Assembly: GCF_001562255.1 (NCBI RefSeq)
Contig: NZ_CP014301.1
Location: 310,001-374,000, forward strand
From: Bosea sp. PAMC 26642
GTDB taxonomy: Bacteria > Pseudomonadota > Alphaproteobacteria > Rhizobiales > Beijerinckiaceae
DNA length: 64,000 nt
Direction of reading: 5' to 3'
The notes under the pieces were generated by a model that saw only the letters and a program-made list of their open reading frames with translations, made no database searches and was not told the origin of the DNA. The position numbers and the translations under genes are program-made. Each line of letters opens with the position of its first letter. The stretch's first letter is position 1. Below are positions 52,938-61,484 of this stretch, one piece after another.

Positions 52938-53537
52938 TCAGGCCGATATACGCCCCGGCACCAGATCGTCGGGCACTGCGCCATGTGCCAGTTCGCGCGG
53001 GCGGTTGAGCTTTACCATCGGCCAGACCTGCCAGAACGAGGCGGCTGCCAGCGCCAGGCCGAGAAAGCCGGCGGTGTTCGCGCCCTGGAGAAAGGCGCGC
53101 ACCGTGAAGAAAGCCAGCATGGCGGTGGAAAGTCCCCCGACCAGCGCGAGTGCCAGCCATAACGGATAGGGCTTGCCCCTGACGAAACGGACGCTGGGAT
53201 TGGCGCGGGCTATGCAGGCCGAAAGCGCCGTGACGAAGGCATGGTAGCGGGCATCGTCGTGGTCGAGGTCGGTCAGCGAGCGCCAGGACAGGTTACCGAA
53301 TGTGACCACCTTGCCGTCGCTGAGCCGCAATTGGGTCTTGAAGCCTTTCGTGCTGATATTGCTGGGCGCATAGATGAAGCGCACCTGCTCGACCGCCGAA
53401 AGCCTGACCCGCTCGACCTTCCGCGTCGTGTCGATCTCCAGCGCATCGCCGTCGAGCCTGTAGGCGATCTCGAAGCCGATCGGGCGCGGCCGTTGGCGCC
53501 AGGACGGGGGAGGGGTGTCGTCGGGTTCTAACTGCAT
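52938..53537 (-). CDS. Hypothetical membrane protein
   Basis: The 199-residue product has an N-terminal soluble part resembling a PH-like beta domain (FEIAYRLDGDALEIDTTRKVERVRLSAVEQVRFIYAPSN, LRLSDGKVVTFGNLSW). Two hydrophobic helices follow (PLWLALALVGGLSTAMLAFFTVRAF and AGFLGLALAAASFWQVWPMVKL). No known catalytic motif. ATG 53537 is chosen; ATG 53609 would leave only 18 bases to the divergent gene. Function unknown. Confidence 0.75.
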   Translation of the reverse strand: MQLEPDDTPPPSWRQRPRPIGFEIAYRLDGDALEIDTTRKVERVRLSAVEQVRFIYAPSNISTKGFKTQLRLSDGKVVTFGNLSWRSLTDLDHDDARYHAFVTALSACIARANPSVRFVRGKPYPLWLALALVGGLSTAMLAFFTVRAFLQGANTAGFLGLALAAASFWQVWPMVKLNRPRELAHGAVPDDLVPGRISA

Positions 53538-53627
53538 CGCGGCGAGCCTTAGCGACTCGCCTTGCACTTGTCTCTGGCCATCGAAGCCGCAATTGCTTTG
53601 TTCAGTCATGGTGGTCGAGGCGAGACA

Positions 53628-54038
53628 ATGATGAGCGAACGGAAAGATGCTGGCGCGGAAGCTGATGCCCTACTGACCTTGCTCAGAATGCAGGAGGAAG
53701 AGCTTCTCGCCGCAGATCAGCGCGCATCACCAGAGAAGGTCACTGAATTGCTGGCCGATGATTTCATCGAGTTCGCGCGATCCGGCGGCATCCATGATCG
53801 CGACCAGACGATAGCTGCGCTTGCCAGGGAACGGACGAAACACGTCAGGAAGGCGTCTGATTTTCGGGTGAGCCTGCTTGGGGAAGGCGTTGCTCTTCTG
53901 ACCTATCGCTCAACACGGCAATCACCCCTGGATTTGGAGGAACAGCACTCGCTGCGGAGTTCGGTCTGGGTGCGCGTTCAGGGGCGCTGGCGGATGCGAT
54001 TTCCCAGGGCACGCCGAGCCGTTAGCCGGTGGTGGTGA
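53628..54038 (+). CDS. DUF4440/NTF2-like protein, probably frameshifted at the C-terminus
   Basis: The N-terminal 115 residues match the DUF4440 cone fold: EADALLTLLRMQEEELLAADQRASPEKVTELLADDFIEFARSGGIHDRDQTIAAL and LTYRSTRQSPLDLEEQHSLRSSVWVRVQGRWRMRF. The family ending is usually FHQGTP. Here the frame reads FPRARRAVSRWW, but loss of one base near 54003 (TTTC-CCAGGGCACGCCG) would restore HQGTPSR and a stop at 54023-54025. This is either a real one-base deletion or a sequencing error. The start is ATG 53628 or 53631. Confidence 0.75.
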   Translation: MMSERKDAGAEADALLTLLRMQEEELLAADQRASPEKVTELLADDFIEFARSGGIHDRDQTIAALARERTKHVRKASDFRVSLLGEGVALLTYRSTRQSPLDLEEQHSLRSSVWVRVQGRWRMRFPRARRAVSRWW

Positions 54039-54063
54039 TTGGGAGCGCGATGCTATTTGCTGT

Positions 54064-54336
54064 TCACCCCTTGGATGCCTCCATCTTTTCCGCAAGCCAA
54101 ATCTTGATCAGAGACTGGTAGGTGACATCGCGCTGGTTCGCCGCGATCTTGATCCCGTCCAGCAGAGAATTTGGCAGCCGAATGGAGATCAAGGTCGAAG
54201 ATGGCTTCAGGTTCGGGAACCGGACTCGGACAGCCTTGGTCCAGTCGACATAGTCGGTGGAATCATGCGTCGTCCAGAACGTGCGTTCCTCCGCCTCGGT
54301 CTGAAAGGTCGGGATCGGCTTAAGCGTTTTGCCCAT
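54064..54336 (-). CDS. CopG/BrnA-type antitoxin without an adjacent toxin
   Basis: The 90-residue product matches the CopG_antitoxin family (PF12441): FQTEAEERTFWTTHDSTDYVDWTKAVRVRFPNLKPSSTLISIRLPNSLLDGIKIAANQRDVTYQSLIKIWLAEKME. The C-terminal part is a ribbon-helix-helix DNA-binding domain. The usual BrnT-like toxin gene would lie immediately upstream on the same strand, but only 34 bases separate this gene from the VWA gene, and no toxin is seen downstream. It is an orphan antitoxin, possibly acting on a toxin elsewhere or as an autonomous repressor. Confidence 0.87.
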   Translation of the reverse strand: MGKTLKPIPTFQTEAEERTFWTTHDSTDYVDWTKAVRVRFPNLKPSSTLISIRLPNSLLDGIKIAANQRDVTYQSLIKIWLAEKMEASKG

Positions 54337-54370
54337 ATACCTAAGCTCCCTGCGGGGCCTGTACGTCTCG

Positions 54371-55546
54371 CTACCGCGCCAGCACCTTCATCGCCCCATC
54401 CAGCCCGTCCAGCGTCAGCGGGAACATGCGTCCACCCATCAGGGAGCCGATCTGGCGGATCGACTGGGTGTAGCTCCACAGATGCTGCTCCACCGGGTTG
54501 AGCCAGACCGATTTTGGGAAGCGCCCGGTCAGCCGCTCCATCCAGACCGAGCCCGCCTCCTCGTTCCAGTGCTCGACCGAGCCGCCCGGCATCGCGATCT
54601 CATAGGGGCTCATCGAGGCGTCGCCGACGAAGACCGCGCGATAATCCGCCGGATAGGTTCGCAGTAGCTCGAAGGTCGGGATGACCTGGTCGTGCCGGCG
54701 GCGGTTCTCGCGCCAGACCCGCTCATAAGGGCAGTTGTGGAAGTAGAAATGTTCGAAATGCTTGAATTCGGCCCGCGCCGCCGAAAACAGCTCTTCGGCC
54801 AGTTCGACGTGCCAGTCCATCGAGCCGCCGACGTCGAGAAACAGCAGCACCTTGACGGCGTTGCGCCGCTCGGGCCGCAGCTTCACGTCGAGATAGCCGT
54901 GCCGCGCCGTCTCCGAGATCGTACTGTCGAGGTCGAGTTCCTCGGCGGCGCCGGTGCGGGCGAATTTGCGCAGGCGGCGCAGGGCGATGCGAAGATTGCG
55001 CACGCCGAGTTCGCGCGTGTCGTCGAAATCCCCGAACTCGCGCTTGTCCCAGACCTTCACCGCGCGGAAATTGCGATTTCCGTCCTGGCCGATGCGCACG
55101 CCTTCGGGATTGTAGCCATAGGCGCCGTAGGGCGAGGTGCCGGCGGTGCCGATCCATTTCGAGCCGCCCTGATGCCGGCCCTTCTGCTCTTCGAGGCGCT
55201 GTTTCAGCGTCTCCCAGAGCTTGTCCCAGCCCAGCGCCTGGAGTTGCGCCTTTTCCTCATCGCTCAGATATTTCTCGGCGAGCTTGCGCAGCCATTCCTC
55301 CGGAATGCCGGCCTGCTCGATCGCCTGCTGAAGCGTCTCCATGCCCTTGAAAACCTGGGCGAAGACGGTGTCGAAGCGGTCGAGATGCCGCTCGTCCTTC
55401 ACCAGGCAGGTGCGCGCCAGATAGTAGAACTCGTCGACGCGGTGCTCGGCAAGGTCGGCCTCGACCCCTTCGAGCAGGGCCAGATACTCCCGCAGCGTGA
55501 CGGGAACCTTGGCGGCGCGCAGATCGGTGAAAAGGCGGAGGAACAT
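54371..55546 (-). CDS. VWA domain-containing CoxE-like protein
   Basis: The 391-residue product has an N-terminal helical region (FLRLFTDLRAAKVPVTLREYLALLEGVEADLAEHRVDEFYYLARTCLVKDERHLDRFDTVF) and a von Willebrand A domain with the MIDAS start DVGGSMD at residues 238-244. It matches the CoxE/YehP-type VWA family. These proteins work with MoxR-type AAA+ ATPases as metallo-chaperones. No MoxR gene is adjacent in the window, although one frequently accompanies this gene in relatives. Confidence 0.9.
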   Translation of the reverse strand: MFLRLFTDLRAAKVPVTLREYLALLEGVEADLAEHRVDEFYYLARTCLVKDERHLDRFDTVFAQVFKGMETLQQAIEQAGIPEEWLRKLAEKYLSDEEKAQLQALGWDKLWETLKQRLEEQKGRHQGGSKWIGTAGTSPYGAYGYNPEGVRIGQDGNRNFRAVKVWDKREFGDFDDTRELGVRNLRIALRRLRKFARTGAAEELDLDSTISETARHGYLDVKLRPERRNAVKVLLFLDVGGSMDWHVELAEELFSAARAEFKHFEHFYFHNCPYERVWRENRRRHDQVIPTFELLRTYPADYRAVFVGDASMSPYEIAMPGGSVEHWNEEAGSVWMERLTGRFPKSVWLNPVEQHLWSYTQSIRQIGSLMGGRMFPLTLDGLDGAMKVLAR

Positions 55547-55626
55547 CGCCTTACTGTGAGGGCTCCGGTGCCGCGGTCAAGCAGCACCGGCGCAAAGGCC
55601 GGATGCTGCCCGACGAGCGTCCGCGC

Positions 55627-55899
55627 TTACGCGACGGCTTCGGCGAGGTCCTTGGTGACCTTGAACTTCACGACCGTCTTGGCCGGAACCTTGATCATGG
55701 CACCGGTGGACGGGTTGCGGGCCTCGCGGGCATCGCGCTTGGCAGCCGATAGCTTGCCGACGCCGCCGAGCGTGACGTCGTCGCCGGCCTTCAGCGTCTT
55801 GGCGACGATCGCACCCAGCGAAGTCAGGATGGCCGAAACGTCGGTCTTGGACTTGCTGGTCTCTTCAGCAATGGCGGCAATCAATTCGTTCTTGGTCAT
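55627..55899 (-). CDS. HU family DNA-binding protein
   Basis: The 90-residue protein has the HU/IHF fold: MTKNELIAAIAEETSKSKTDVSAILTSLGAIVAKTLKAGDDVTLGGVGKLSAAKRDAREARNPSTGAMIKVPAKTVVKFKVTK. The DNA-contacting arm contains RNPSTG. The ATG at 55899 has a perfect AGGAGG sequence 6 bases upstream; the longer upstream frame is rejected. It is a nucleoid-associated protein that bends DNA, with a strong ribosome binding site that fits high expression. Confidence 0.95.
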   Translation of the reverse strand: MTKNELIAAIAEETSKSKTDVSAILTSLGAIVAKTLKAGDDVTLGGVGKLSAAKRDAREARNPSTGAMIKVPAKTVVKFKVTKDLAEAVA

Positions 55900-56147
55900 G
55901 AAATCCTCCTTGAGAGGGTGTTGGGTCATGTATCTCGCGAGGCGCCGGGATTTGTGTATCCGACGATCGCTCGATCCGCGGGCACTCGAATCGCACCGCG
56001 CGGGGTTGCAGTTGACATGACGGTAATCAAAAGACGACTGCCATGGCGGTAGATACGCACAGAAATCGGCTTCGTTCCGGCTCCAGGGGACCAAAGCTCG
56101 CGAAAAGCCAGGCACTGGCGGGGCGATTGACAAAGTTCGATCGCTTA

Positions 56148-56163
56148 TTTCAAGCTTAAAATA
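56148..56163. promoter_or_regulatory. Near-palindromic operator candidate upstream of the PhzS-like gene
   Basis: TTTCAAGCTTAAAATA contains the near-palindrome TTTCAAGCTTAAAA centred on AAGCTT. It lies 23 bases before the ATG at 56187, in the expected promoter zone. An identical 16-base sequence lies at 63891-63906, upstream of the Liv-type binding protein gene. Such sites are typical of MarR-family regulators of aromatic catabolism (knowledge-based inference). Confidence 0.6.
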
Positions 56164-56186
56164 ATTAGACGAGGGATGATTCCGGC

Positions 56187-57434
56187 ATGAAGGCCATCAT
56201 TGTCGGCGGTGGAATTGGCGGCTTGTCGCTGGCGCTGATGCTGCACGCGCGCGGCATCGCGGCGACGGTCTACGAACAGTCGGGCGAGCTCCGCGAGGTC
56301 GGCGTCGGCATCAACACGCTGCCGCACGCGATCAGGGAACTGGCCGAGCTCGGCCTTCTGCCGGCGCTCGATGCGGTCGCGATCCGGACCCGCGAGCTGA
56401 TCTACATGAACCGCTTCGGCCAGACCGTCTGGCGCGAACCGCGCGGCCTGCATGCCGGAGCGCCGGTCCCGCAGTTCTCGATTCACCGCGGCAGGCTGCA
56501 GGGCGTGATCCGTGACGCCGTCGTCGAGCGGCTCGGATCAGGCGCGCTGCGCACCGGCCGACGCCTGCAGGGTTTTCTGCAGGATGAAGGCGGCGTCACC
56601 GCGCATTTCGCCGATTCCCGTCGCGGAGAGGCCGGCGAGACCGACCGGGCCGACATCCTGGTCGCCGCCGACGGCATCCATTCGGCCGTCCGCGCGCATT
56701 ATTTCCCGCATCAGGGCCCGCCGCGCTGGAATGGCGTGCAGATGTGGCGCGGCGCCTGCGACTGGCCGCTCTTCCTCGACGGCGAGAGCATGATCATCGC
56801 CGGCGGCATGGCCGGCAAGCTCGTGCTTTACCCGATCGCGCCCGGATCGAGCCCGCAGACGCGCCTGACCAATTGGGTCGTCAACATCCGGACCGGCGAT
56901 CCGGCAAAGCCGCCGCCGAAGGAGGCCTGGTCGAAGCCGGGCCGGCTCGAGGACGTGCTGCCCCATGCCCGCCGCTTCACCGTGCCGGGCGTCGATATTC
57001 TGGGCCTGATCCAGGCCTCGCCGGGCTTCTGGGACTATCCGATGTGCGACCGCGACCCGCTGCCGCGTTGGACCCATGGCCGGGTCACGCTGCTCGGCGA
57101 CGCCGCCCATCCGATGTACCCGGTCGGTTCGAACGGCGCCTCGCAGGCGATCCTCGATGCGCGCTGCCTTGCCGATCTGCTGGTGGGGGCCGAGCATCCG
57201 CGCCATGCGCTGGCGGCCTATGAGGCGATCCGCTTGCCTGCGACTGCCGAGGTCGTGGCCATGAACCGCGTCGGCGGCCCCGAGCGCGTCATCGATGCGG
57301 TGGAGGCGCTGGCGCCAAACGGCTTCGATGATGTCGAGCGCGTGCTGAGCTATGCCAAGCGCGAGGCGATCGCGAAGGCCTATGCCGGCAAGGCCGGGTT
57401 TGCGAAGGATCAGTTGGCCGCGCAGAAGCGGTAG
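56187..57434 (+). CDS. PhzS-like flavin-dependent monooxygenase
   Basis: The 415-residue product is a class A flavoprotein hydroxylase. It has the FAD motif IIVGGGIGGLSLALMLHARGI (residues 4-24), VGVGINTLPHAIRELAELGL, FSIHRGRLQGVIRDAV, the DG motif VAADGIHSAVRAHYFP, MWRGACDWPLFLDGESMIIAGG and LLGDAAHPMYPVGSNGASQAILDARCLADLL. These resemble PhzS (5-methylphenazine-1-carboxylate 1-monooxygenase) closely. The true substrate is likely another aromatic compound. The site at 56148-56163 links it by regulation to the Liv-type importer. Start: ATG 56187, the first of the conserved frame. Confidence 0.88.
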   Translation: MKAIIVGGGIGGLSLALMLHARGIAATVYEQSGELREVGVGINTLPHAIRELAELGLLPALDAVAIRTRELIYMNRFGQTVWREPRGLHAGAPVPQFSIHRGRLQGVIRDAVVERLGSGALRTGRRLQGFLQDEGGVTAHFADSRRGEAGETDRADILVAADGIHSAVRAHYFPHQGPPRWNGVQMWRGACDWPLFLDGESMIIAGGMAGKLVLYPIAPGSSPQTRLTNWVVNIRTGDPAKPPPKEAWSKPGRLEDVLPHARRFTVPGVDILGLIQASPGFWDYPMCDRDPLPRWTHGRVTLLGDAAHPMYPVGSNGASQAILDARCLADLLVGAEHPRHALAAYEAIRLPATAEVVAMNRVGGPERVIDAVEALAPNGFDDVERVLSYAKREAIAKAYAGKAGFAKDQLAAQKR

Positions 57435-57443
57435 TGCTGCGTC

Positions 57444-57809
57444 TCAGCCTGCTTCGGTCAGTTGCCGGATCCGGTTCTTCAGCCGGGCATTGTCCTGCTC
57501 TGATTGCTTGAGCCGGCGCGCAATGTCGAGCGGTACGACCTCGCTCGCTTCTGCAGCAGCCTGCGCGAAGGCGATGCCGATGCGCTGGCCGTCGCGCCAC
57601 TGCACGCGTGCCGGATAGCAGCGCTCGCGATGGAGGATTTCCAGCTCGAACGCATGGGGCAGGGCGACCGCATCGGAGAGCTGCAGCAGGGCGCCGTTAT
57701 CCGAGAGATTGCGGACCATGCAGTCCAGCGTCGAGTTGTTCCTGTTGAAGCGGATATGGCCGCCCAGAAACGTGCGAAGGCGCGGAGAATTCCGGCGTTC
57801 AGTCATCAT
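57444..57809 (-). CDS. PilZ domain protein 1
   Basis: The 121-residue product has both c-di-GMP binding motifs of PilZ domains: RNSPR (R6-x3-R10) and NLSDNG (N34-x-S36-x2-G39), on a beta barrel (IRFNRNNSTLDCMVRNLSDNGALLQL, FELEILHRERCYPARVQWRDGQRIGIAF). A C-terminal helix follows (ARRLKQSEQDNARLKNRIRQLTEAG). It should act as a small c-di-GMP receptor. A second PilZ gene with identically spaced motifs lies 170 bases upstream on the same strand, suggesting duplication. Confidence 0.9.
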   Translation of the reverse strand: MMTERRNSPRLRTFLGGHIRFNRNNSTLDCMVRNLSDNGALLQLSDAVALPHAFELEILHRERCYPARVQWRDGQRIGIAFAQAAAEASEVVPLDIARRLKQSEQDNARLKNRIRQLTEAG

Positions 57810-57979
57810 GTCGCGGCCCTCCGCTTGCTCCAGGCAGCTGCATTTTGCAACCTAGGCAACACTACACGCAACCTCCGAAGTTGTGCGGCTTTGTAGCCGT
57901 TAAGGTTACCTGACGAGCAGAGAAATGCGGGTCGTAGCGGACACCCGCCGATCTTCGATCCATATACAAGCCTTCGCGT

Positions 57980-58300
57980 TTATGCCGCCACCCGCGCCCG
58001 CAGCGCCCTGAAGGCAGCGAAATCGATTGGAGTGTTTGGTTCGCACTCCTCCTCCGTCATGAAGACGACGCCGACATCGTCGCCGCGCCGCCAGCACTGG
58101 CGCACGCGCAGGGTTTCGCCATCCCTCGCATCGACTTCGAAAACCGCCGGCAATTCGGTCCAGTCGGCCAGGCGGAGAAGGGCGCCGGTCTCGGACCGGT
58201 TGCGCAGCGTACAGGCGAAAATCGACTGGCGGCCGTTGAATACGATGCTCGCCCGCGAATGCAGCCGTTCGCGCCTGGTCTCACGACGGTCGATCATCAT
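57980..58300 (-). CDS. PilZ domain protein 2
   Basis: The 106-residue product has RRETRR (R6-x3-R10) and NRSETG (N34-x-S36-x2-G39), the c-di-GMP binding motifs, followed by LLRLADWTELPAVFEVDARDGETLRVRQCWRRGDDVGVVF. The motif positions equal those of PilZ protein 1, indicating paralogy. ATG 58300 (MMIDRRETRR) is chosen because the upstream open frame overlaps the cupin gene in antisense-like composition. Confidence 0.87.
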   Translation of the reverse strand: MMIDRRETRRERLHSRASIVFNGRQSIFACTLRNRSETGALLRLADWTELPAVFEVDARDGETLRVRQCWRRGDDVGVVFMTEEECEPNTPIDFAAFRALRARVAA

Positions 58301-58419
58301 CGCACGGCTCCGTTGTCTCGGCCTGCCGTCAGATCCGCAGGCCTTGGTCCACGGTATCGTGCCTGAAAGCCGAAGGTCGCGCAGCCTTGAGTTTGCGTTA
58401 GGCTTAATCCGGTGGCGTC

Positions 58420-58878
58420 TCACGCCCCCTCGGGCGGCGGCGGCAGGAAGTCGACCTCGTGCTTCGCCGACAGGGCCACGACATCGGCCGGGTTCTGCTC
58501 GGCCATCGAGTGGATGCCCCAGAACAGGTCGTAAAGCCGCCCGGTGGGCGCGACCCAGAACAGGCACTTCACCGCCGCGTCGCTCTTGTTGAACAGCCCG
58601 TGCGGCACGTTGCGGGGCAGGCGGATCACATCGCCGGGCGAGGCAAAGCTCTCCTGCCCGTCGAGGACGAGATCGAGCCGGCCTTCCAGCATGTAGATAA
58701 ACTCATCCTGGGTGGTGTGGATATGCGGCGGCACGAATGTGCCGGGCGGGAATGTCGCGTGCCAGGAAAACGAGTCGGCGCTCAGCGTTTTCGGCACATA
58801 GGTCTGGCCCAGGATGTTCCACGAGATGGCGTCGAGGCCCTCATTGGCCTTGGTGACTCCTGCTGTCAGCGGCTTCAT
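58420..58878 (-). CDS. Cupin domain-containing protein
   Basis: The 152-residue protein has one cupin barrel with a complete metal site: PPHIHTTQDEF supplies His52, His54 and Glu59, and RNVPHGLFN supplies His93. The layout matches quercetinase-like cupins, often linked to aromatic degradation. It starts at ATG 58878, 15 bases after the stop of livF, so it is the last gene of the Liv-type operon and probably acts on the transported compound or its products (inference). Confidence 0.9.
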   Translation of the reverse strand: MKPLTAGVTKANEGLDAISWNILGQTYVPKTLSADSFSWHATFPPGTFVPPHIHTTQDEFIYMLEGRLDLVLDGQESFASPGDVIRLPRNVPHGLFNKSDAAVKCLFWVAPTGRLYDLFWGIHSMAEQNPADVVALSAKHEVDFLPPPPEGA

Positions 58879-58893
58879 GGTCGTTGTCCCTCG

Positions 58894-59592
<699 letters not shown>

Positions 59593-59610
59593 GATGGAGC
59601 GTCCCGTTCC

Positions 59611-59738
59611 GTCATTCCGGGGCGGCCCGCAGGGCCGAACCCGGAACCCGCGACCGGGTGAGTCGGTCCGATGGCCTCACAAAGGGCGAGCCCGGTCGTG
59701 GGTTCCGGGTTCCTCGCTTCGCGAAGCCGCGGAATGAC
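59611..59738. repeat. CATTCCGG-family inverted repeat, copy 4 (livF-livG)
   Basis: It begins GTCATTCCGGGGCGGCCC and ends GCCGCGGAATGAC. The inner pair GAACCCGGAACCCGCGACCGG and CCCGGTCGTGGGTTCCGGGTTC is inverted. It fills most of the gap between livG and livF, again inside an operon. Confidence 0.85.
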
Positions 59739-59755
59739 AAGGCTGGCGCTTCTCA

Positions 59756-60505
59756 TCACCCCTCCTCGCCGAGATAGGCTTCGCGCACGGCCGGATCGGC
59801 CCGCACCGTCGCCGGATCGCCCGAGGCGATGACCCGGCCATAGACCAGCACCGTCACCGTGTCGGCGAGTGCGAACACGGCTTCCATATCGTGCTCGACC
59901 AGCAGCATGGCATAGCGGCCCTTCAGGCTCTTGAGCAGCTCGATCAGCCGCTCGCCCTCCTCGCGGCCGACCCCGGCCAGCGGCTCGTCGAGCAGGATCG
60001 CGGCAGGCTCCAGCGTCAGCGCCATGGCGATCTCGAGCGCGCGCTTCTCGCCATGCGAGAGCCGGCCGGCGAGCACATGGGCACGCGACGCCAGCCCGAC
60101 GGACTCGATCGCGGCCCAGGCCGGCCGGTTCAGCGCCTCGTCGCGCGCCGCGTTGCGAAACAGCGCGAGCGGCGAAGGCGCCCGCGCCTGGACGCTGAGC
60201 GCGACATTCTCCAGCACCGAAAGCGATGCGATCGTCGAGGTGATCTGGAAGGTGCGCGCCAATCCGGCCCGCGCGCGCTTTTCCGGCGAGAAGGCGGTGA
60301 TGTCGGTCCCGCGAAACCGCACCTCTCCGGCGTCGGGCCGCAGCATCCCCGAAATCTGGTGGACGAGCGTCGTCTTTCCGGCGCCGTTGGGGCCGATCAG
60401 CGCATGAAGTTCGCCCGGCGCCACCGACAAACTGACGCCGTCGGTGACCTTCAGCGCGCCGAAGGCCTTGCGGACACCGGAGAGGGCGAGCACCGGCTCA
60501 GCCAT
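59756..60505 (-). CDS. livG: Liv-type ABC transporter ATP-binding protein (LivG)
   Basis: The 249-residue ATPase has Walker A GPNGAGKTTLVHQISG, LARTFQITSTIASLSVLENVALSV, signature LSHGEKRALEIAMALTLEPAAILLDEPLAGVGREEGERL and H-loop LLVEHDMEAVFALADTVTVLVYGRVIASG, with C-terminal VREAYLGEE typical of LivG. It overlaps the end of livM by 8 bases. Confidence 0.93.
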   Translation of the reverse strand: MAEPVLALSGVRKAFGALKVTDGVSLSVAPGELHALIGPNGAGKTTLVHQISGMLRPDAGEVRFRGTDITAFSPEKRARAGLARTFQITSTIASLSVLENVALSVQARAPSPLALFRNAARDEALNRPAWAAIESVGLASRAHVLAGRLSHGEKRALEIAMALTLEPAAILLDEPLAGVGREEGERLIELLKSLKGRYAMLLVEHDMEAVFALADTVTVLVYGRVIASGDPATVRADPAVREAYLGEEG

Positions 60506-61484
60506 CGCTGCGCCCGCCGAGCTTGCCCATGATGCCGACGAGGCCGCCGCGGGTGAACAGCACGAACAGCACGATCATCGGCCCGAAGATCACGCGCCAA
60601 TGCTCGGTCCAGTGCGACAGCACCTCTTCCGCGAAAAGATAGGTCAGTGCCCCGATGATCGCGCCGTGCAAGCTTCCGACGCCGCCGAGCACGACCATGA
60701 AGATCAACTCGCCCGAGCGCTGCCAGGACATGTAGGCGGGGCTGACGAACTCGGTCTGGTTGGCCAGCAGGAAGCCCGACAATCCGGCGATCATGCCGGA
60801 GATGATGTAGGCGATCAGCCGGATGCGCCCGACATCGTAGCCCGTCACCGTGACCCGCGTCGCGTTCTCCCGTGCCGCCCGCAGCACCCGCCCGAAGCGT
60901 GAGGCGACGATGACGCTGATCAGCGCGTAGCAGCCTGCCAGCGTCCCCAGCACAACGTAGAAGAAGCTCGTCCGGTTCGCGAACGGCTTGAAGCCGAGCA
61001 GCGTGCTGCGATCCGACAGCGTCAAGCCATCGTCGCCGCCATAGGCCGAGAGCGCCTGCGCCAGGAAGAACGCCATCTGCCCGAAGGCGAGCGTGATCAT
61101 GATGAAGGCGACGCCCCGGGTCCGCAGCGAGACGGCCCCTGTGACGGCCGCGAAGACGGCGCACAGCAACAGGATCGCCGGCAGTGCCAGCAGGGCCTCG
61201 GTCTGCCCCTCCGTGATCATGATCCCGGTGACATAGGCGCCGATGCCGATGAAGGCGGCATGGCCGAAGGAGACCAGCCCGCCGACGCCCAGAATCAGGT
61301 CGAGCGACAGCGCCGCGATCGCAAAAATCATCGCCCTCGTCACCAGCGTCAGCCAATGCGCGGGCAGCCCGAGCGAGACGGCCAGCGGCAGCGCGGCGAG
61401 CAGGACGAACAGCACGATCGCGGTCAGCGGGCGACGCCTGCGCGCCGGCAAGGCCAGGGCCTGCGCATCGCCGAGCGTCCTCAC
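60498..61484 (-). CDS. livM: Liv-type ABC transporter permease (LivM)
   Basis: The 328-residue permease starts at GTG 61484, overlapping the livH stop as GTGA. It has FAIAALSLDLILGVGGLVSFGHAAFIGIGAYVTGIMI, the long SLRTRGVAFIMITLAFGQMAFFLA, VTVTGYDVGRIRLIAYIISGMIAGLSGFLLANQTEFVSPAYMSWQRSGELIFMVVLGGVGSLHGAIIGAL and VLFTRGGLVGIMG, all LivM hallmarks. The longer open frame upstream is livH read out of frame. Confidence 0.92.
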   Translation of the reverse strand: MRTLGDAQALALPARRRRPLTAIVLFVLLAALPLAVSLGLPAHWLTLVTRAMIFAIAALSLDLILGVGGLVSFGHAAFIGIGAYVTGIMITEGQTEALLALPAILLLCAVFAAVTGAVSLRTRGVAFIMITLAFGQMAFFLAQALSAYGGDDGLTLSDRSTLLGFKPFANRTSFFYVVLGTLAGCYALISVIVASRFGRVLRAARENATRVTVTGYDVGRIRLIAYIISGMIAGLSGFLLANQTEFVSPAYMSWQRSGELIFMVVLGGVGSLHGAIIGALTYLFAEEVLSHWTEHWRVIFGPMIVLFVLFTRGGLVGIMGKLGGRSDG

